From an uncultured Bacteroidota bacterium (GTDB lineage: Bacteria > Bacteroidota > Bacteroidia > Chitinophagales > Chitinophagaceae): a stretch of 64,000 bases of DNA. Where the stretch lies: the NCBI GenBank assembly GCA_903938445.1, contig CAJADG010000082.1, positions 38,640-102,639 of the forward strand, in the 5' to 3' direction. Both the position numbers and the translations under genes were made by a program. Positions 8,738 through 17,189 of this stretch are shown one piece after another; position 1 is the stretch's first letter; the number at the start of each line of letters is the position of its first letter. The notes below the pieces were generated by a model. It made no database searches, was not told the origin of the DNA, and was given only the letters and a program-made list of their open reading frames with translations.

Positions 8738-9370
8738 ATGACCAATCTTTTACAATCAATTTTTGATGGATTAATGCAAACGGGGTGGGTTGAGGGGGTT
8801 GCTGTTATTGCTGGTATTGTATCTGTTTGGTATAGTAGAAAAGAAAATATATTAGTTTATCCAACAGGGCTTGTAAACACGATTTTTTATATTTATTTAA
8901 GTTATAAAGGTCATTTATTGGGCGAGGCTAGTGTAAACTTATATTATACCATTATGAGTATCTATGGTTGGTATTTGTGGACGCGTAAAAAAGAAGACCA
9001 TCAAACACTTGTGCTTCAAATTACACTGAGCACAAAAAAAGAGTGGTTAATGCAACTTGCATTTTTTGCCGCTTTTTATATTTTAATTTTTGTTTCCCTC
9101 ACTTTTGCAAAAGCAGCATTTGCGCCAGAAGCTATTCCTTGGGCTGATGCGTTTGCAAGTGCTACAGCCTATACGGGCATGTGGTTAATGGCAAAGAAAA
9201 AAGTAGAGAGTTGGATTTGGTGGATACTTACCAATATGGCTTCTATTCCACTCTATTTTATAAAGGGATATGCATTTACAAGTGTGCAATTTATTGTTTT
9301 ATTAATTTTAGCAATTGCAGGATTAAAATCCTGGTATCAAAAGTCAAAACAAATCAATGCAAGCCATTAA
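8738..9370 (+). CDS. pnuC: Nicotinamide riboside transporter PnuC
   Basis: PnuC is an inner-membrane facilitator that brings in nicotinamide riboside for NAD salvage. The 210-residue protein has about seven hydrophobic segments. Family marks include WYSRKENILVYPTG, NLYYTIMSIYGWYLW (riboside-binding helix region), and WWILTNMASIPLYFIKGYAFTSVQF. Transport is driven by phosphorylation of the riboside inside the cell. The required kinase is encoded immediately downstream and overlaps this gene by 14 bp, which strongly supports the assignment. Confidence 0.95.
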   Translation: MTNLLQSIFDGLMQTGWVEGVAVIAGIVSVWYSRKENILVYPTGLVNTIFYIYLSYKGHLLGEASVNLYYTIMSIYGWYLWTRKKEDHQTLVLQITLSTKKEWLMQLAFFAAFYILIFVSLTFAKAAFAPEAIPWADAFASATAYTGMWLMAKKKVESWIWWILTNMASIPLYFIKGYAFTSVQFIVLLILAIAGLKSWYQKSKQINASH

Positions 9371-9887
9371 AAAAATTGTTGTTTTAGGACCAGAGTCTAC
9401 AGGAAAATCAACCCTATGTGAGGCCTTAGCAAAGCATTATAATACACAATGGTGTCCCGAATATGCGCGACAATATTTATCAGAAAATGGGACGGATTAT
9501 ACTTATGAAAATTTATTAACCATTGCAAAGGGTCAGTTAGCGGGCGAAGATGCTTATGTGGAAAAAGCAAGCGACTTGTTAATAATTGACACAGATATGT
9601 ATGTTATGAAAGTTTGGTGTGAATATGTGTTTAATAACTGCCATCCATTTATTTTAGAAAAAATAAATGAAAGAAAATATGATGCTTATTTATTGTGTGA
9701 TATTGATTTACCATGGGCTGCTGATGAAATGAGAGAATATCCCAACGAAGCACCGCGCAAGGAATTGTTTACCATTTATAAGGAACTATTAATCAATCAA
9801 AAAACGCCTTGGGGAATCGTAAGTGGCACCGGAGAAGTTCGAACTAAAAATGCTATTGAGCTAATAGAAAAAATGACCCAACAATAA
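9357..9887 (+). CDS. NadR-like ATPase, probable nicotinamide riboside kinase
   Basis: This is a single-domain P-loop kinase of 176 residues corresponding to the C-terminal kinase half of NadR. Walker A is LGPESTGKSTL (about residues 10-20). EYARQYLSENG and the Walker-B-like LLIIDTDMYV are typical of the ribosylnicotinamide kinase domain. It lacks the N-terminal regulator and NMN adenylyltransferase domains of enterobacterial NadR, so a separate NadD would have to finish NAD synthesis. It overlaps pnuC by 14 bp, so transporter and trapping kinase are translationally coupled. It ends five bases before the convergent mtgA stop. Confidence 0.88.
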   Translation: MQAIKKIVVLGPESTGKSTLCEALAKHYNTQWCPEYARQYLSENGTDYTYENLLTIAKGQLAGEDAYVEKASDLLIIDTDMYVMKVWCEYVFNNCHPFILEKINERKYDAYLLCDIDLPWAADEMREYPNEAPRKELFTIYKELLINQKTPWGIVSGTGEVRTKNAIELIEKMTQQ

Positions 9888-9891
9888 TTTT

Positions 9892-10587
9892 CTATTTGCT
9901 TTTTAATAAAGCATGAATATCTTCATCGAATTCAATATTATTCATCTCTCTTAATATTTGAGGATACCTCCATGCAACCCTTCCTGACATTGGGTTTGCA
10001 GTGAATTTTTTAGGATTAGGAAACCCAGCAATAATCATTGCTGCTTCGGCTCTTGTTAAATTTTTTGCTGATTTATGAAAATAATGTTGAGCAGCAGCTT
10101 CAACTCCAAAACAACCGGGTCCTGTTTCAATTACATTTAAATACACTTCTAATATTCTTTTTTTACCCCAAATTTTTTCAATTAAAAAAGTGAAATAAAA
10201 TTCTGGAATTTTTCGAATGTATTTATCAAATCCACTTCCTTGCCAAAGAAAAACATTCTTTGCAGTTTGTTGAGTAATAGTACTTGCTCCACCACCAAAA
10301 GGTATTTTAGATTTTTTATTTTTCTTTTTGGGGTGCATACTTTTTTCCATTGCATCCCAATCAAAGCCACTATGATCGGTGAAAGCTTGATCCTCACTAG
10401 CTATAGCGGCCAATTTAATATTATATGAAATTTCATCCCAGCCAACATAGTCTCTATTTAAACCCAATCCAAATGCATTGGTTATTTGTGTAATAGTGAT
10501 AGGGGGCTCTACAAATTTTGTGATAAGCACATATAATATAGAGCTTAAAAAAAGATAGAATAAAATTTTTCGAATTTTTTTAAACAC
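9892..10587 (-). CDS. mtgA: Monofunctional peptidoglycan glycosyltransferase
   Basis: MtgA polymerises lipid II into glycan strands at the inner membrane. It has one N-terminal transmembrane helix (about residues 8-25) and a GT51 domain with ASEDQAFTDHSGFDWDAM (catalytic Glu), GGASTITQQTAKNVFLW, KRILEVYLNVIETGPGCFGVEAAAQHYF and LTRAEAAMIIAGFPNP. There is no transpeptidase domain, so it is not a bifunctional PBP. The start is GTG at 10585-10587. It is the last gene of a minus-strand run that begins with a GH3-family gene at 13334. Confidence 0.95.
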   Translation of the reverse strand: MFKKIRKILFYLFLSSILYVLITKFVEPPITITQITNAFGLGLNRDYVGWDEISYNIKLAAIASEDQAFTDHSGFDWDAMEKSMHPKKKNKKSKIPFGGGASTITQQTAKNVFLWQGSGFDKYIRKIPEFYFTFLIEKIWGKKRILEVYLNVIETGPGCFGVEAAAQHYFHKSAKNLTRAEAAMIIAGFPNPKKFTANPMSGRVAWRYPQILREMNNIEFDEDIHALLKSK

Positions 10588-10606
10588 TTATTTCTGTTGT
10601 TTAAAT

Positions 10607-11158
10607 TTAAATAACCTCCAAGGTAAATCGTTTACCAATAGGTCGATAGTTAGGATTTTTCTTAGCCTGCCAATCTCCTAAAAACCAAGCCACAATACCA
10701 GCGGCAATTTGTGAAATATTGCGACTTCCAAAAACAGGTTCCTTATTAATAATGGAGTTAGTTATATTTAATCCAGAATACAAAGGACCAGCCACTTTTA
10801 AAAAGGCTCCATTTGTAAAAACGCTTGTGTAGTGACCTTTTTCAAAAGCAACTGAAATGATTTCATTATAATGAATGGTAAGAGTTCCTAATTTTAAAGT
10901 GTCTTCTCCCCATGTTCCATATACTGTGGTCATTGGTTGTAAGCTATACAAATTAAGGTGAATAGAATCTGCTTGCACTTTTTGAACAACACCAGTAATC
11001 CACTGATGATTACTTAGTTCAATGTTCATGTAACTCCCATTCACATAGGAATGAACAATCACTCCACGATCTTTTAAAGCTAAAACACTACCTCCCTGCG
11101 CATTTAGTTGGCCAAGGCTCACTATTAAAATGATAAATATTGAAATAATTTGCTTCAC
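10607..11158 (-). CDS. Secreted protein of unknown function
   Basis: I do not recognise this 183-residue protein. It has a clear signal peptide ending LGQLNAQ (about 21 residues), then a predicted beta-rich region. The phrase ITGVVQKVQADSIHLNLY is typical of small barrel or SH3/Sm-like folds in which an attribute is tuned by 'VQADS'-type turns. A weakly hydrophobic segment (IAAGIVAWFLGDW) precedes the basic C-terminal end. The start is GTG at 11156-11158. It lies between the LysE-type exporter (15 bp gap) and mtgA (19 bp gap) on the same strand, so it is probably cotranscribed. No catalytic motif is visible. Confidence 0.7.
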   Translation of the reverse strand: MKQIISIFIILIVSLGQLNAQGGSVLALKDRGVIVHSYVNGSYMNIELSNHQWITGVVQKVQADSIHLNLYSLQPMTTVYGTWGEDTLKLGTLTIHYNEIISVAFEKGHYTSVFTNGAFLKVAGPLYSGLNITNSIINKEPVFGSRNISQIAAGIVAWFLGDWQAKKNPNYRPIGKRFTLEVI

Positions 11159-11173
11159 AATACAAGTTACGAA

Positions 11174-11812
11174 CTAATATTTTAATGCACTATAAAAAAG
11201 TGCTGCACTAAAAATTAATATGATGATCCCAGATAAACGGTTAATCCAAATTAATGTTTTTTCGGTAAGCTTGGGTCTAAGTGCACCCGCTAAAAGTACT
11301 TTTAATAAATCCGATATTAATACAAAAAATAAACAGGTACCAAAAACAACTAATTTATAAAAAGTAGGATTTTCGGTTTCAATGGCGTCCGCACCAATAG
11401 CGGCAGTCCATGCAAACCAAAATAAAAACACACCAGGGTTTAGCATATTCATTAAATACCCCGAAAAAAAGATACCTAATAGATCTCTTTTACGTAACTC
11501 TTTTTGCTTATCATCTATTATTTCGGTTTGCACTTTTTTAAACAAAAGTGTATATAAACCCATTAATAATAAAAATCCTGCTCCTACCATGGCAACAACA
11601 GCCTTGTGCGATAATACAAGTGTAAATAATGCAGTGAATACATTACAAATAATTAGTAAAGTAATATCGCTTGCTGAAACCCCTGCTACGAAAGCATATC
11701 CAGCCTTATGACCATTTGTTAAACTTTGTTTTAGTATAGCAAAAATTACTGGCCCAATAGAAATACTTAAAATAAGACCTAATAGCAGGCCCTTGATAAT
11801 GGGTGCTATCAT
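11174..11812 (-). CDS. LysE-family amino acid/metabolite exporter
   Basis: This 212-residue inner-membrane protein has six hydrophobic segments. The RhtB/LysE signature lies at the N-terminus: GLLLGLILSISIGPVIFAILKQSLTNGHKAGYAFVAGVSASD, which includes the conserved GPV and the basic turn after helix 1. The mid-protein NPGVFLFWFAW corresponds to the family NPK/NP-W motif. Members export amino acids or small derivatives by proton antiport. The gene begins one base after the stop codon of the GH3-family gene at 11814-13334, so the two are almost certainly cotranscribed and may act on related compounds. The substrate cannot be determined from sequence. Confidence 0.85.
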   Translation of the reverse strand: MIAPIIKGLLLGLILSISIGPVIFAILKQSLTNGHKAGYAFVAGVSASDITLLIICNVFTALFTLVLSHKAVVAMVGAGFLLLMGLYTLLFKKVQTEIIDDKQKELRKRDLLGIFFSGYLMNMLNPGVFLFWFAWTAAIGADAIETENPTFYKLVVFGTCLFFVLISDLLKVLLAGALRPKLTEKTLIWINRLSGIIILIFSAALFYSALKY

Positions 11813-11813
11813 A

Positions 11814-13334
11814 TTACTTATTTGAAATAAAGGCTTTCCAATCTTTTAATAGTTCGCCTTTTAATACTCTTGGAAATTTATGTTGTCCACCAATCTTTCC
11901 CTTGCTTTGCATGAAAGATAAAAATACCGACTCTTTTAAAATACATACGCTGATATCTTTCAATGCACTTTTTCTTTCTACCGCATAATCATCATTCAAA
12001 TCATTAAGCTTATCATCAATTTTAGAGGCTAATATTTTTTCATCTACATTCTGATCACAAGCAATATACCATTTGTGCGCAAAAAAATTATGTAAGGGTT
12101 CACCTGTAACACAATATTCAGGAATAGAAATATTCAATTCTTCACTTACCAATTGAATGGCTTTATTCATATTATCAACACTTAAATGCTCCCCCACTAA
12201 ACTTAAAAAGTGTTTAGTTCTTCCTGTGATAATAATTTCAGCATTTGCTTTGTCAATAAAACGAACTGTATCACCAATTAAATAACGCCAAGCTCCTGCA
12301 ACGGTACTAATTAATATGGCATAATCTTTTCCCTCTTCAACTTCATGAATCATTAGGGCTTCAGGATTTTCAATCAACTCACCGTCTGCGTCAAAATTAT
12401 TTTCATCAAAAGGCACGAACTCAAAAAAGATATGTTGATTAAACGAAAGGCGCATCCCTGCACCATTTTGTTTATCCTGCCATGCTAAAAAACCTTCGCT
12501 GGCCAAATAGGTTTCAATATATGAAATAGGCTTACCTAATAATTTTTCAAAACCATGTTTGTAAGGCTCAAAACTTACACCACCATGTACAAAAAAGGCA
12601 AGATTAGGCCACATTTCATGAATGTTGTTTAGTTGGTATCTTTCAATAATCATTTCGATACACATTTGTATCCATGCAGGAACTCCAACAATAAATCCAA
12701 TATCCCAATTAGGTGCTTTTTCAACAATCTCTTTTAATTTTTTATTCCAATCTCTTTCTTTGGCAATTTTTCTTCCAGGCTTATAAAAAGGTTGAAACCA
12801 AAATGGTGCTTTTTTTGCAGTAATGCCACTTAAGTCTCCTGCATAATATCCTGGACCTTTTTGTAAATCAGTACTACCACCCAATGTTAACCAACCTTTG
12901 CTAATACTTGTAAATGGAACATCTTTGTAATTAAACAAACTAATAAGTTGTTTAATCATGATTACTTTGTTACCTCTTAGTAAATCATTGGTTACCGGAA
13001 TATATTTACTAGCAGCCTCGCTTGTACCACTACTAAGGGCAAAAAATTTAATTTTACCAGGCCAAGTAATATCAGGTTGTCCTTCGAGGGTTTTATACCA
13101 CCACTCTTTGTATATTTTATTGTAATTATAGGCAGGCACATTTTGTTGAAATGATTTTCCTACATGTTTGCTTTGTAAAATTTGTTCGAAACCAAATTTT
13201 TGACCAAATTCAGTATAGCGCGCTCGCTTTAATAGCTTTTTAAGCACGCGTAGCTGCGATCTTCTAGGACTTCTTTGGGGAAGCCCTAGTGCCTTATTAA
13301 GGCTCTTGGGAAGGTTAATCTCGAAAATCGGCAT
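11814..13334 (-). CDS. GH3 family acyl-adenylate / amido synthetase-like protein (copy 1)
   Basis: GH3 proteins are ANL-superfamily enzymes that adenylate a carboxylate and join it to an amino acid; plant members conjugate jasmonate or auxin. Bacterial substrates are mostly unknown. This 506-residue copy keeps the nucleotide-binding loop ALSSGTSEAASKYIPVT (about 108-124), HGGVSFEPY, YLASEGFLAWQ, GDTVRF and TGRTKHFLSLVGEHLS, and ends in the family motif KGKIGGQHKFPRVL. Its ATG (13332-13334) faces a -7-like TATTTTTG on the minus strand at 13370-13377. It heads a tight run with a LysE exporter. A second, divergent copy lies at 37930-39447. The acyl and amino substrates are not predictable. Confidence 0.88.
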   Translation of the reverse strand: MPIFEINLPKSLNKALGLPQRSPRRSQLRVLKKLLKRARYTEFGQKFGFEQILQSKHVGKSFQQNVPAYNYNKIYKEWWYKTLEGQPDITWPGKIKFFALSSGTSEAASKYIPVTNDLLRGNKVIMIKQLISLFNYKDVPFTSISKGWLTLGGSTDLQKGPGYYAGDLSGITAKKAPFWFQPFYKPGRKIAKERDWNKKLKEIVEKAPNWDIGFIVGVPAWIQMCIEMIIERYQLNNIHEMWPNLAFFVHGGVSFEPYKHGFEKLLGKPISYIETYLASEGFLAWQDKQNGAGMRLSFNQHIFFEFVPFDENNFDADGELIENPEALMIHEVEEGKDYAILISTVAGAWRYLIGDTVRFIDKANAEIIITGRTKHFLSLVGEHLSVDNMNKAIQLVSEELNISIPEYCVTGEPLHNFFAHKWYIACDQNVDEKILASKIDDKLNDLNDDYAVERKSALKDISVCILKESVFLSFMQSKGKIGGQHKFPRVLKGELLKDWKAFISNK

Positions 13335-13369
13335 CTACAAAATCGGGTTTTATCTTTTAAGATTATATA

Positions 13370-13410
13370 CAAAAATAGGAATGTTATTCCAGCAAACGAA
13401 GCTACTTTTG
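13370..13410. promoter_or_regulatory. Divergent promoters for GH3 (minus) and IMPase (plus)
   Basis: TATTTTTG on the minus strand (13370-13377) and TACTTTTG on the plus strand (13403-13410) both match TAnnTTTG. The plus-strand box ends four bases before the ATG at 13415, a leaderless arrangement. The two boxes share about 25 bp of intervening DNA. Confidence 0.6.
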
Positions 13411-13414
13411 TAAT

Positions 13415-14191
13415 ATGATTAAAAATACACTTTTCAAGGCCATTCAGGCAGGAGCAAATGAGTTAACAAGGTATTTTAACGGTACTTTTACAATTAATAG
13501 TAAGGCTACAATTAACGATTTGGTAACCGAAGCGGATCATGCTTCTGAGCGCGCCATTTTTGAAGTAATTCAGGCAGCGCATCCCGATCATTTTATATTA
13601 AGCGAAGAAACAGGCGCGATTCCCTCTAATTCAAATATTAAATGGATTATTGATCCAATTGATGGCACCATCAATTTTGCCAACGGAATACCTATTTGTT
13701 GTGTTAGTATTGGGGTGGAAGAAAACGGAGAAATGTTAATGGGTGCGGTGTACAATCCATTTATGAATGAAATGTTTTTTTCAGAAAAAGGAAAGGGAGC
13801 TTTTTTAAATGACAAACCCATTAAAGTAAGTGATAAAGACAATCTATTAACAAGTTGCTTGGTTACCGGATTTCCATATCAATACTTAGATGCAGAAAAT
13901 GGACCCTTGCAAATTTTTGAAAAACTAATTCGAAAATCAATACCAGTTCGAAGATTAGGTAGTGCTGCACTTGACTTATGCTGGACGGCGGCAGGTAGAT
14001 TTGATGGTTTTTATGAACACAAATTACAAGCTTGGGATAGTGCTGCAGGATATTTAATTGTTCAAGAAGCGGGAGGTACTGTGACAGATTTAAATGGCGA
14101 TAAATATAATCCATATCAACCAGGTATCATTGCTACTAATGGAAAAATTCAGGATCAATTATTGGCTTTATTAAAAGGTGGATCTTTATAA
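13415..14191 (+). CDS. Inositol monophosphatase family protein (SuhB-like)
   Basis: This is a 258-residue Mg-dependent phosphatase of the IMPase superfamily. Metal and catalytic motifs are complete: LVTEADHASERAI, SEETG (metal Glu), WIIDPIDGTINFANG (core DPxDGT) and LQAWDSAAGYLIVQEAGG (final WD.AAG). The family hydrolyses inositol phosphates, fructose-1,6-bisphosphate or PAP. The pattern here fits the inositol-1-phosphatase/SuhB branch better than CysQ, but the substrate is uncertain. Its promoter box lies immediately before the ATG. thiL follows after 9 bp. Confidence 0.9.
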   Translation: MIKNTLFKAIQAGANELTRYFNGTFTINSKATINDLVTEADHASERAIFEVIQAAHPDHFILSEETGAIPSNSNIKWIIDPIDGTINFANGIPICCVSIGVEENGEMLMGAVYNPFMNEMFFSEKGKGAFLNDKPIKVSDKDNLLTSCLVTGFPYQYLDAENGPLQIFEKLIRKSIPVRRLGSAALDLCWTAAGRFDGFYEHKLQAWDSAAGYLIVQEAGGTVTDLNGDKYNPYQPGIIATNGKIQDQLLALLKGGSL

Positions 14192-14200
14192 AATATAATT

Positions 14201-15229
14201 ATGGAAGAAAGAACAGAAATAGAAAAACTAGGTGAGTTTGGATTGATTAATCATTTAACTGCAAATTTTGAAACTCAAAATGCATCTACTGTATTATCTA
14301 TTGGAGATGATGCAGCAGTGATTGATCATTTTGGAAAACAAACCGTGATCACTACCGATTTATTAGTGGAAGGAGTACACTTTGATTTAATGTATACTCC
14401 CCTAAAACATTTAGGATATAAAGCAGTAGTAGTCAATGTAAGTGATGTGTATGCAATGAACGCACAACCCACACAAATCACGATGAGCTTAGCTTTCAGC
14501 AATAGGTTTAGTTTAGAAGCGTTGGAAGAATTTTATTTAGGCGTACAAATTGCTTGTGAAAAATATGGGGTTGATTTAGTGGGTGGAGATACTTCTACTT
14601 CTCAAAAAGGGTTGGTTATTTCTGTTACAGCGATAGGAGAAGTGGCACCGGAAAAATTTGTAAAAAGAAGTACTGCAGAAAGTGGTGATTTAATTTGCGT
14701 ATCCGGAGATTTGGGAGCAGCATTTTTAGGTTTAACCTTAATGGAGCGCGAAAAGAAAATCTTTTTAGAAAATCCACAAGTACAACCAACGCTTGAAAAT
14801 GAAGATTATATCGTGGGTCGTTTATTAAAACCGGAAGCAAGAAAAGATATCATAGAGTATTTAGAAACACAACAAATAATGCCAACTGCCATGATGGATG
14901 TGAGCGATGGCTTGAGTAGTGATGTGTTACATATTTGTAAGCAAAGTAATTTAGGTTGTAGAATTTATGAAGATAAAATTCCTTTAAACGAGGCAACTAA
15001 GGCGGCAGCTTTTAAATTTGGATTAGACCCAACAGTGTGTGCATTAAATGGTGGAGAGGATTACGAATTATTATTTACCATGAAGCAAGCCGACTATGAT
15101 AAAATCACATTACAGGAAGATATAAGTGTAATTGGATACATGTGTGATTTGGAAGAAGGAACCAAAATTATCACCAAAGGAAATAATGTATTTGATATCA
15201 ATGCACAGGGATGGAACGCATTTGCTTAA
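14201..15229 (+). CDS. thiL: Thiamine-monophosphate kinase
   Basis: ThiL phosphorylates thiamine monophosphate to the active cofactor thiamine pyrophosphate. The 342-residue protein has the PurM/ThiL fold markers: IGDDAAVID near residue 32, TTDLLVEGVHFDL, GYKAVVVNVSDVYAMNAQP, VGGDTSTS, MMDVSDGLSSD near 230 and ALNGGEDYELLFT. These are the metal/ATP-binding acidic motifs of ThiL; no Cys/Sec glycine loop of SelD is present, which separates it from selenophosphate synthetase. It follows the IMPase gene by 9 bp and converges on nagA. Confidence 0.96.
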   Translation: MEERTEIEKLGEFGLINHLTANFETQNASTVLSIGDDAAVIDHFGKQTVITTDLLVEGVHFDLMYTPLKHLGYKAVVVNVSDVYAMNAQPTQITMSLAFSNRFSLEALEEFYLGVQIACEKYGVDLVGGDTSTSQKGLVISVTAIGEVAPEKFVKRSTAESGDLICVSGDLGAAFLGLTLMEREKKIFLENPQVQPTLENEDYIVGRLLKPEARKDIIEYLETQQIMPTAMMDVSDGLSSDVLHICKQSNLGCRIYEDKIPLNEATKAAAFKFGLDPTVCALNGGEDYELLFTMKQADYDKITLQEDISVIGYMCDLEEGTKIITKGNNVFDINAQGWNAFA

Positions 15230-15258
15230 ATAAAATAGTTTGCTAATGTTATGTTTAT

Positions 15259-16341
15259 TTAGCTTACTACCATTTTAATGAACTGACGATCTGCACTTAA
15301 ACAAAGTAGGTCGGCATTTTCATTGATATCAATCTTTGCATGTATACCCTCTTTGTGCATTACGCGAGCGGGATAAACACTACACATTTTAATGGCTTCT
15401 CCTAAGTCAATACCCACTTCGTTCACTAAATTATTTATGGATTTAATTTGTGTTAAAGCAGATCCACTAAGTGTTCCAGCGCTTTCATATTTATCTCCCG
15501 CTAATACATGTTGATAAAAACCAGTATTGGTTTCGGTAACCGCATCGGTGATACAAAATAAACGATCTCCCATTAATTTTTTTGCAATTTTAATGGCAGA
15601 AAAATCAACATGATAACCATCTGCTACCAAGCTACACATTGCACGGTTGTGATTAAATAATGCACCTACCATTCCGGGTGCTCTATGTTGTAAAGCACTC
15701 ATTGCATTAAATAAATGAGTTGCAACAGTTATATTATTATTAAAAAAAGTACTACTCAATTCATAGCTTGCATTACTATGACCAGCAGATACAATAATTC
15801 CATTCGATTGAATTAAATCAATAATTTCATTATTGCAAATCTCAGGAGCCAATGTAATCATGCTAATCCATTCTTTACCATAATCCAATAAATCTTGTAC
15901 TTGTTGTAGACTAGGACTATGTAAAACAGAGGCTTGATGCGCTCCCTTTTTTGATTCATTAATCCAAGGTCCCTCAATATGCAAACCAATACAACCCTTA
16001 CCACCATTTGTTTTATAATCTTTTACTGCATCAATAGCTTTGTAAATGATTGGATAAGTTTGAGAGGCAATAGTGGGTTGAAAATAGGCAGCCCCCCCTT
16101 TTAAGCAATACTGATAAATTTTTTCGATACAATCTGCATCGGGAAATTCTGAAAGTAATTTTCCTGCAGCTCCATAAATTTGAAGGTCAATTAATGCAGG
16201 AATAATTAATGGATATGCATTTTTATGATCATAGCCTTCTTTGCTTATTGAAATTATTTTACCATTATTTATTTCAATACACACTTCTGAAACCCACCCA
16301 TTTCCAGTAAATAATTCTTGTGCCGATAAAAATTCAGACAT
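15259..16341 (-). CDS. nagA: N-acetylglucosamine-6-phosphate deacetylase
   Basis: NagA removes the acetyl group from GlcNAc-6-phosphate in amino sugar catabolism and wall recycling. The 360-residue amidohydrolase-fold protein contains LQIYGAAG, GLHIEGPWINESKKGAH (metal Glu), VSAGHSNASYE (His), ATHLFNAMSALQHRAPG (second His and substrate loop), VADGYHVD and ITDAV (catalytic Asp). The usual N-terminal His-X-His of many amidohydrolases appears as LQIYG, as is typical for NagA. It is the last gene of a recX - nitrilase - nagA run. No nagB is in the window. Confidence 0.94.
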   Translation of the reverse strand: MSEFLSAQELFTGNGWVSEVCIEINNGKIISISKEGYDHKNAYPLIIPALIDLQIYGAAGKLLSEFPDADCIEKIYQYCLKGGAAYFQPTIASQTYPIIYKAIDAVKDYKTNGGKGCIGLHIEGPWINESKKGAHQASVLHSPSLQQVQDLLDYGKEWISMITLAPEICNNEIIDLIQSNGIIVSAGHSNASYELSSTFFNNNITVATHLFNAMSALQHRAPGMVGALFNHNRAMCSLVADGYHVDFSAIKIAKKLMGDRLFCITDAVTETNTGFYQHVLAGDKYESAGTLSGSALTQIKSINNLVNEVGIDLGEAIKMCSVYPARVMHKEGIHAKIDINENADLLCLSADRQFIKMVVS

Positions 16342-16359
16342 GGATAAAATTTAAATAGA

Positions 16360-17148
16360 TTAAAGAATTTTAAAATCATCTGCATCTTTCCAAAAAGGAA
16401 ATTGCGTTCTGGTATTGTTTATTTCTTCCTTTTGTAGGGTGATGTGAAAAACATCTTCTTCGTATGCGCAGTGATAAAGCACTTCGCCCAAAGGACCCAC
16501 TACCATTGAGTCTCCGCTATGTGCAATATTTTTTCCATCTAATCCTACTCTGTTCACACCAATTGAAAAACATTGATTTTCAATGGCACGTGCACATAAT
16601 AATGTTTTCCATGCATGATTTCTTTTTTCGGGCCAGTTCGCAACATACAGTATCACATCATATTCTTTATTGTCATCCACTAGTTGTTGACGCGACCAAA
16701 TGGGAAAACGTAAATCGTAACAAACTTGCAAATTTATTTTCCACCCTTTTACACTTGCAATTAATCTTTTATTGCCACTAGCATACTTTTCATCCTCGCC
16801 CGCAAATGCAAATAAATGGCGCTTATCATAATAACCTAACTGTCCATTGGGTAACATCCAAATGAGTCGATTGTAATATTTTTCGTTCTCTTCAATAATA
16901 ACGGAACCAGTAATAATAGCCTTTTTTTCAAATGACCATCTACGCATCCAGTCAATAGTGGGTCCCTCCATCGTTTCTGCAAACTTTTCAGGTTGCATGG
17001 TGAATCCTGTAGTAAACATTTCGGGCAGCACAATGATTTCTGTAGGTTGATCAATGGAATTTATTTTTTCAGAAAACATAGAAAGATTAGCTTCCTTATC
17101 CTCCCAAAAGAGAGCTGTTTGAATCAAAGAAAACTTTAAAGATGACAT
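16360..17148 (-). CDS. Carbon-nitrogen hydrolase, omega-amidase (YafV/Nit2) type
   Basis: The 262-residue nitrilase-superfamily enzyme has the Glu-Lys-Cys triad in place: LPEMFTTGFTMQ (E near 42), YYDKRHLFAFAGE (K near 112) and LQVCYDLRFPIWSRQ (C near 143). The Phe-Ala-Gly-Glu segment after the Lys and CYDLRFP fit the omega-amidase group that clears alpha-ketoglutaramate or ketosuccinamate. It lies 18 bp before nagA and 41 bp after recX on the same strand. Exact substrate is inferred from subfamily motifs only. Confidence 0.9.
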   Translation of the reverse strand: MSSLKFSLIQTALFWEDKEANLSMFSEKINSIDQPTEIIVLPEMFTTGFTMQPEKFAETMEGPTIDWMRRWSFEKKAIITGSVIIEENEKYYNRLIWMLPNGQLGYYDKRHLFAFAGEDEKYASGNKRLIASVKGWKINLQVCYDLRFPIWSRQQLVDDNKEYDVILYVANWPEKRNHAWKTLLCARAIENQCFSIGVNRVGLDGKNIAHSGDSMVVGPLGEVLYHCAYEEDVFHITLQKEEINNTRTQFPFWKDADDFKIL

Positions 17149-17189
17149 TACAAAGGTTTTGCTTTACAAATTAAAGATACAATTACTTG

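Noticed and set aside
14201..15229. Possibility that the ThiL gene is selenophosphate synthetase (partner of mnmH)
   Set aside because: It lacks the N-terminal Cys/Sec glycine loop of SelD and carries ThiL-specific motifs throughout.
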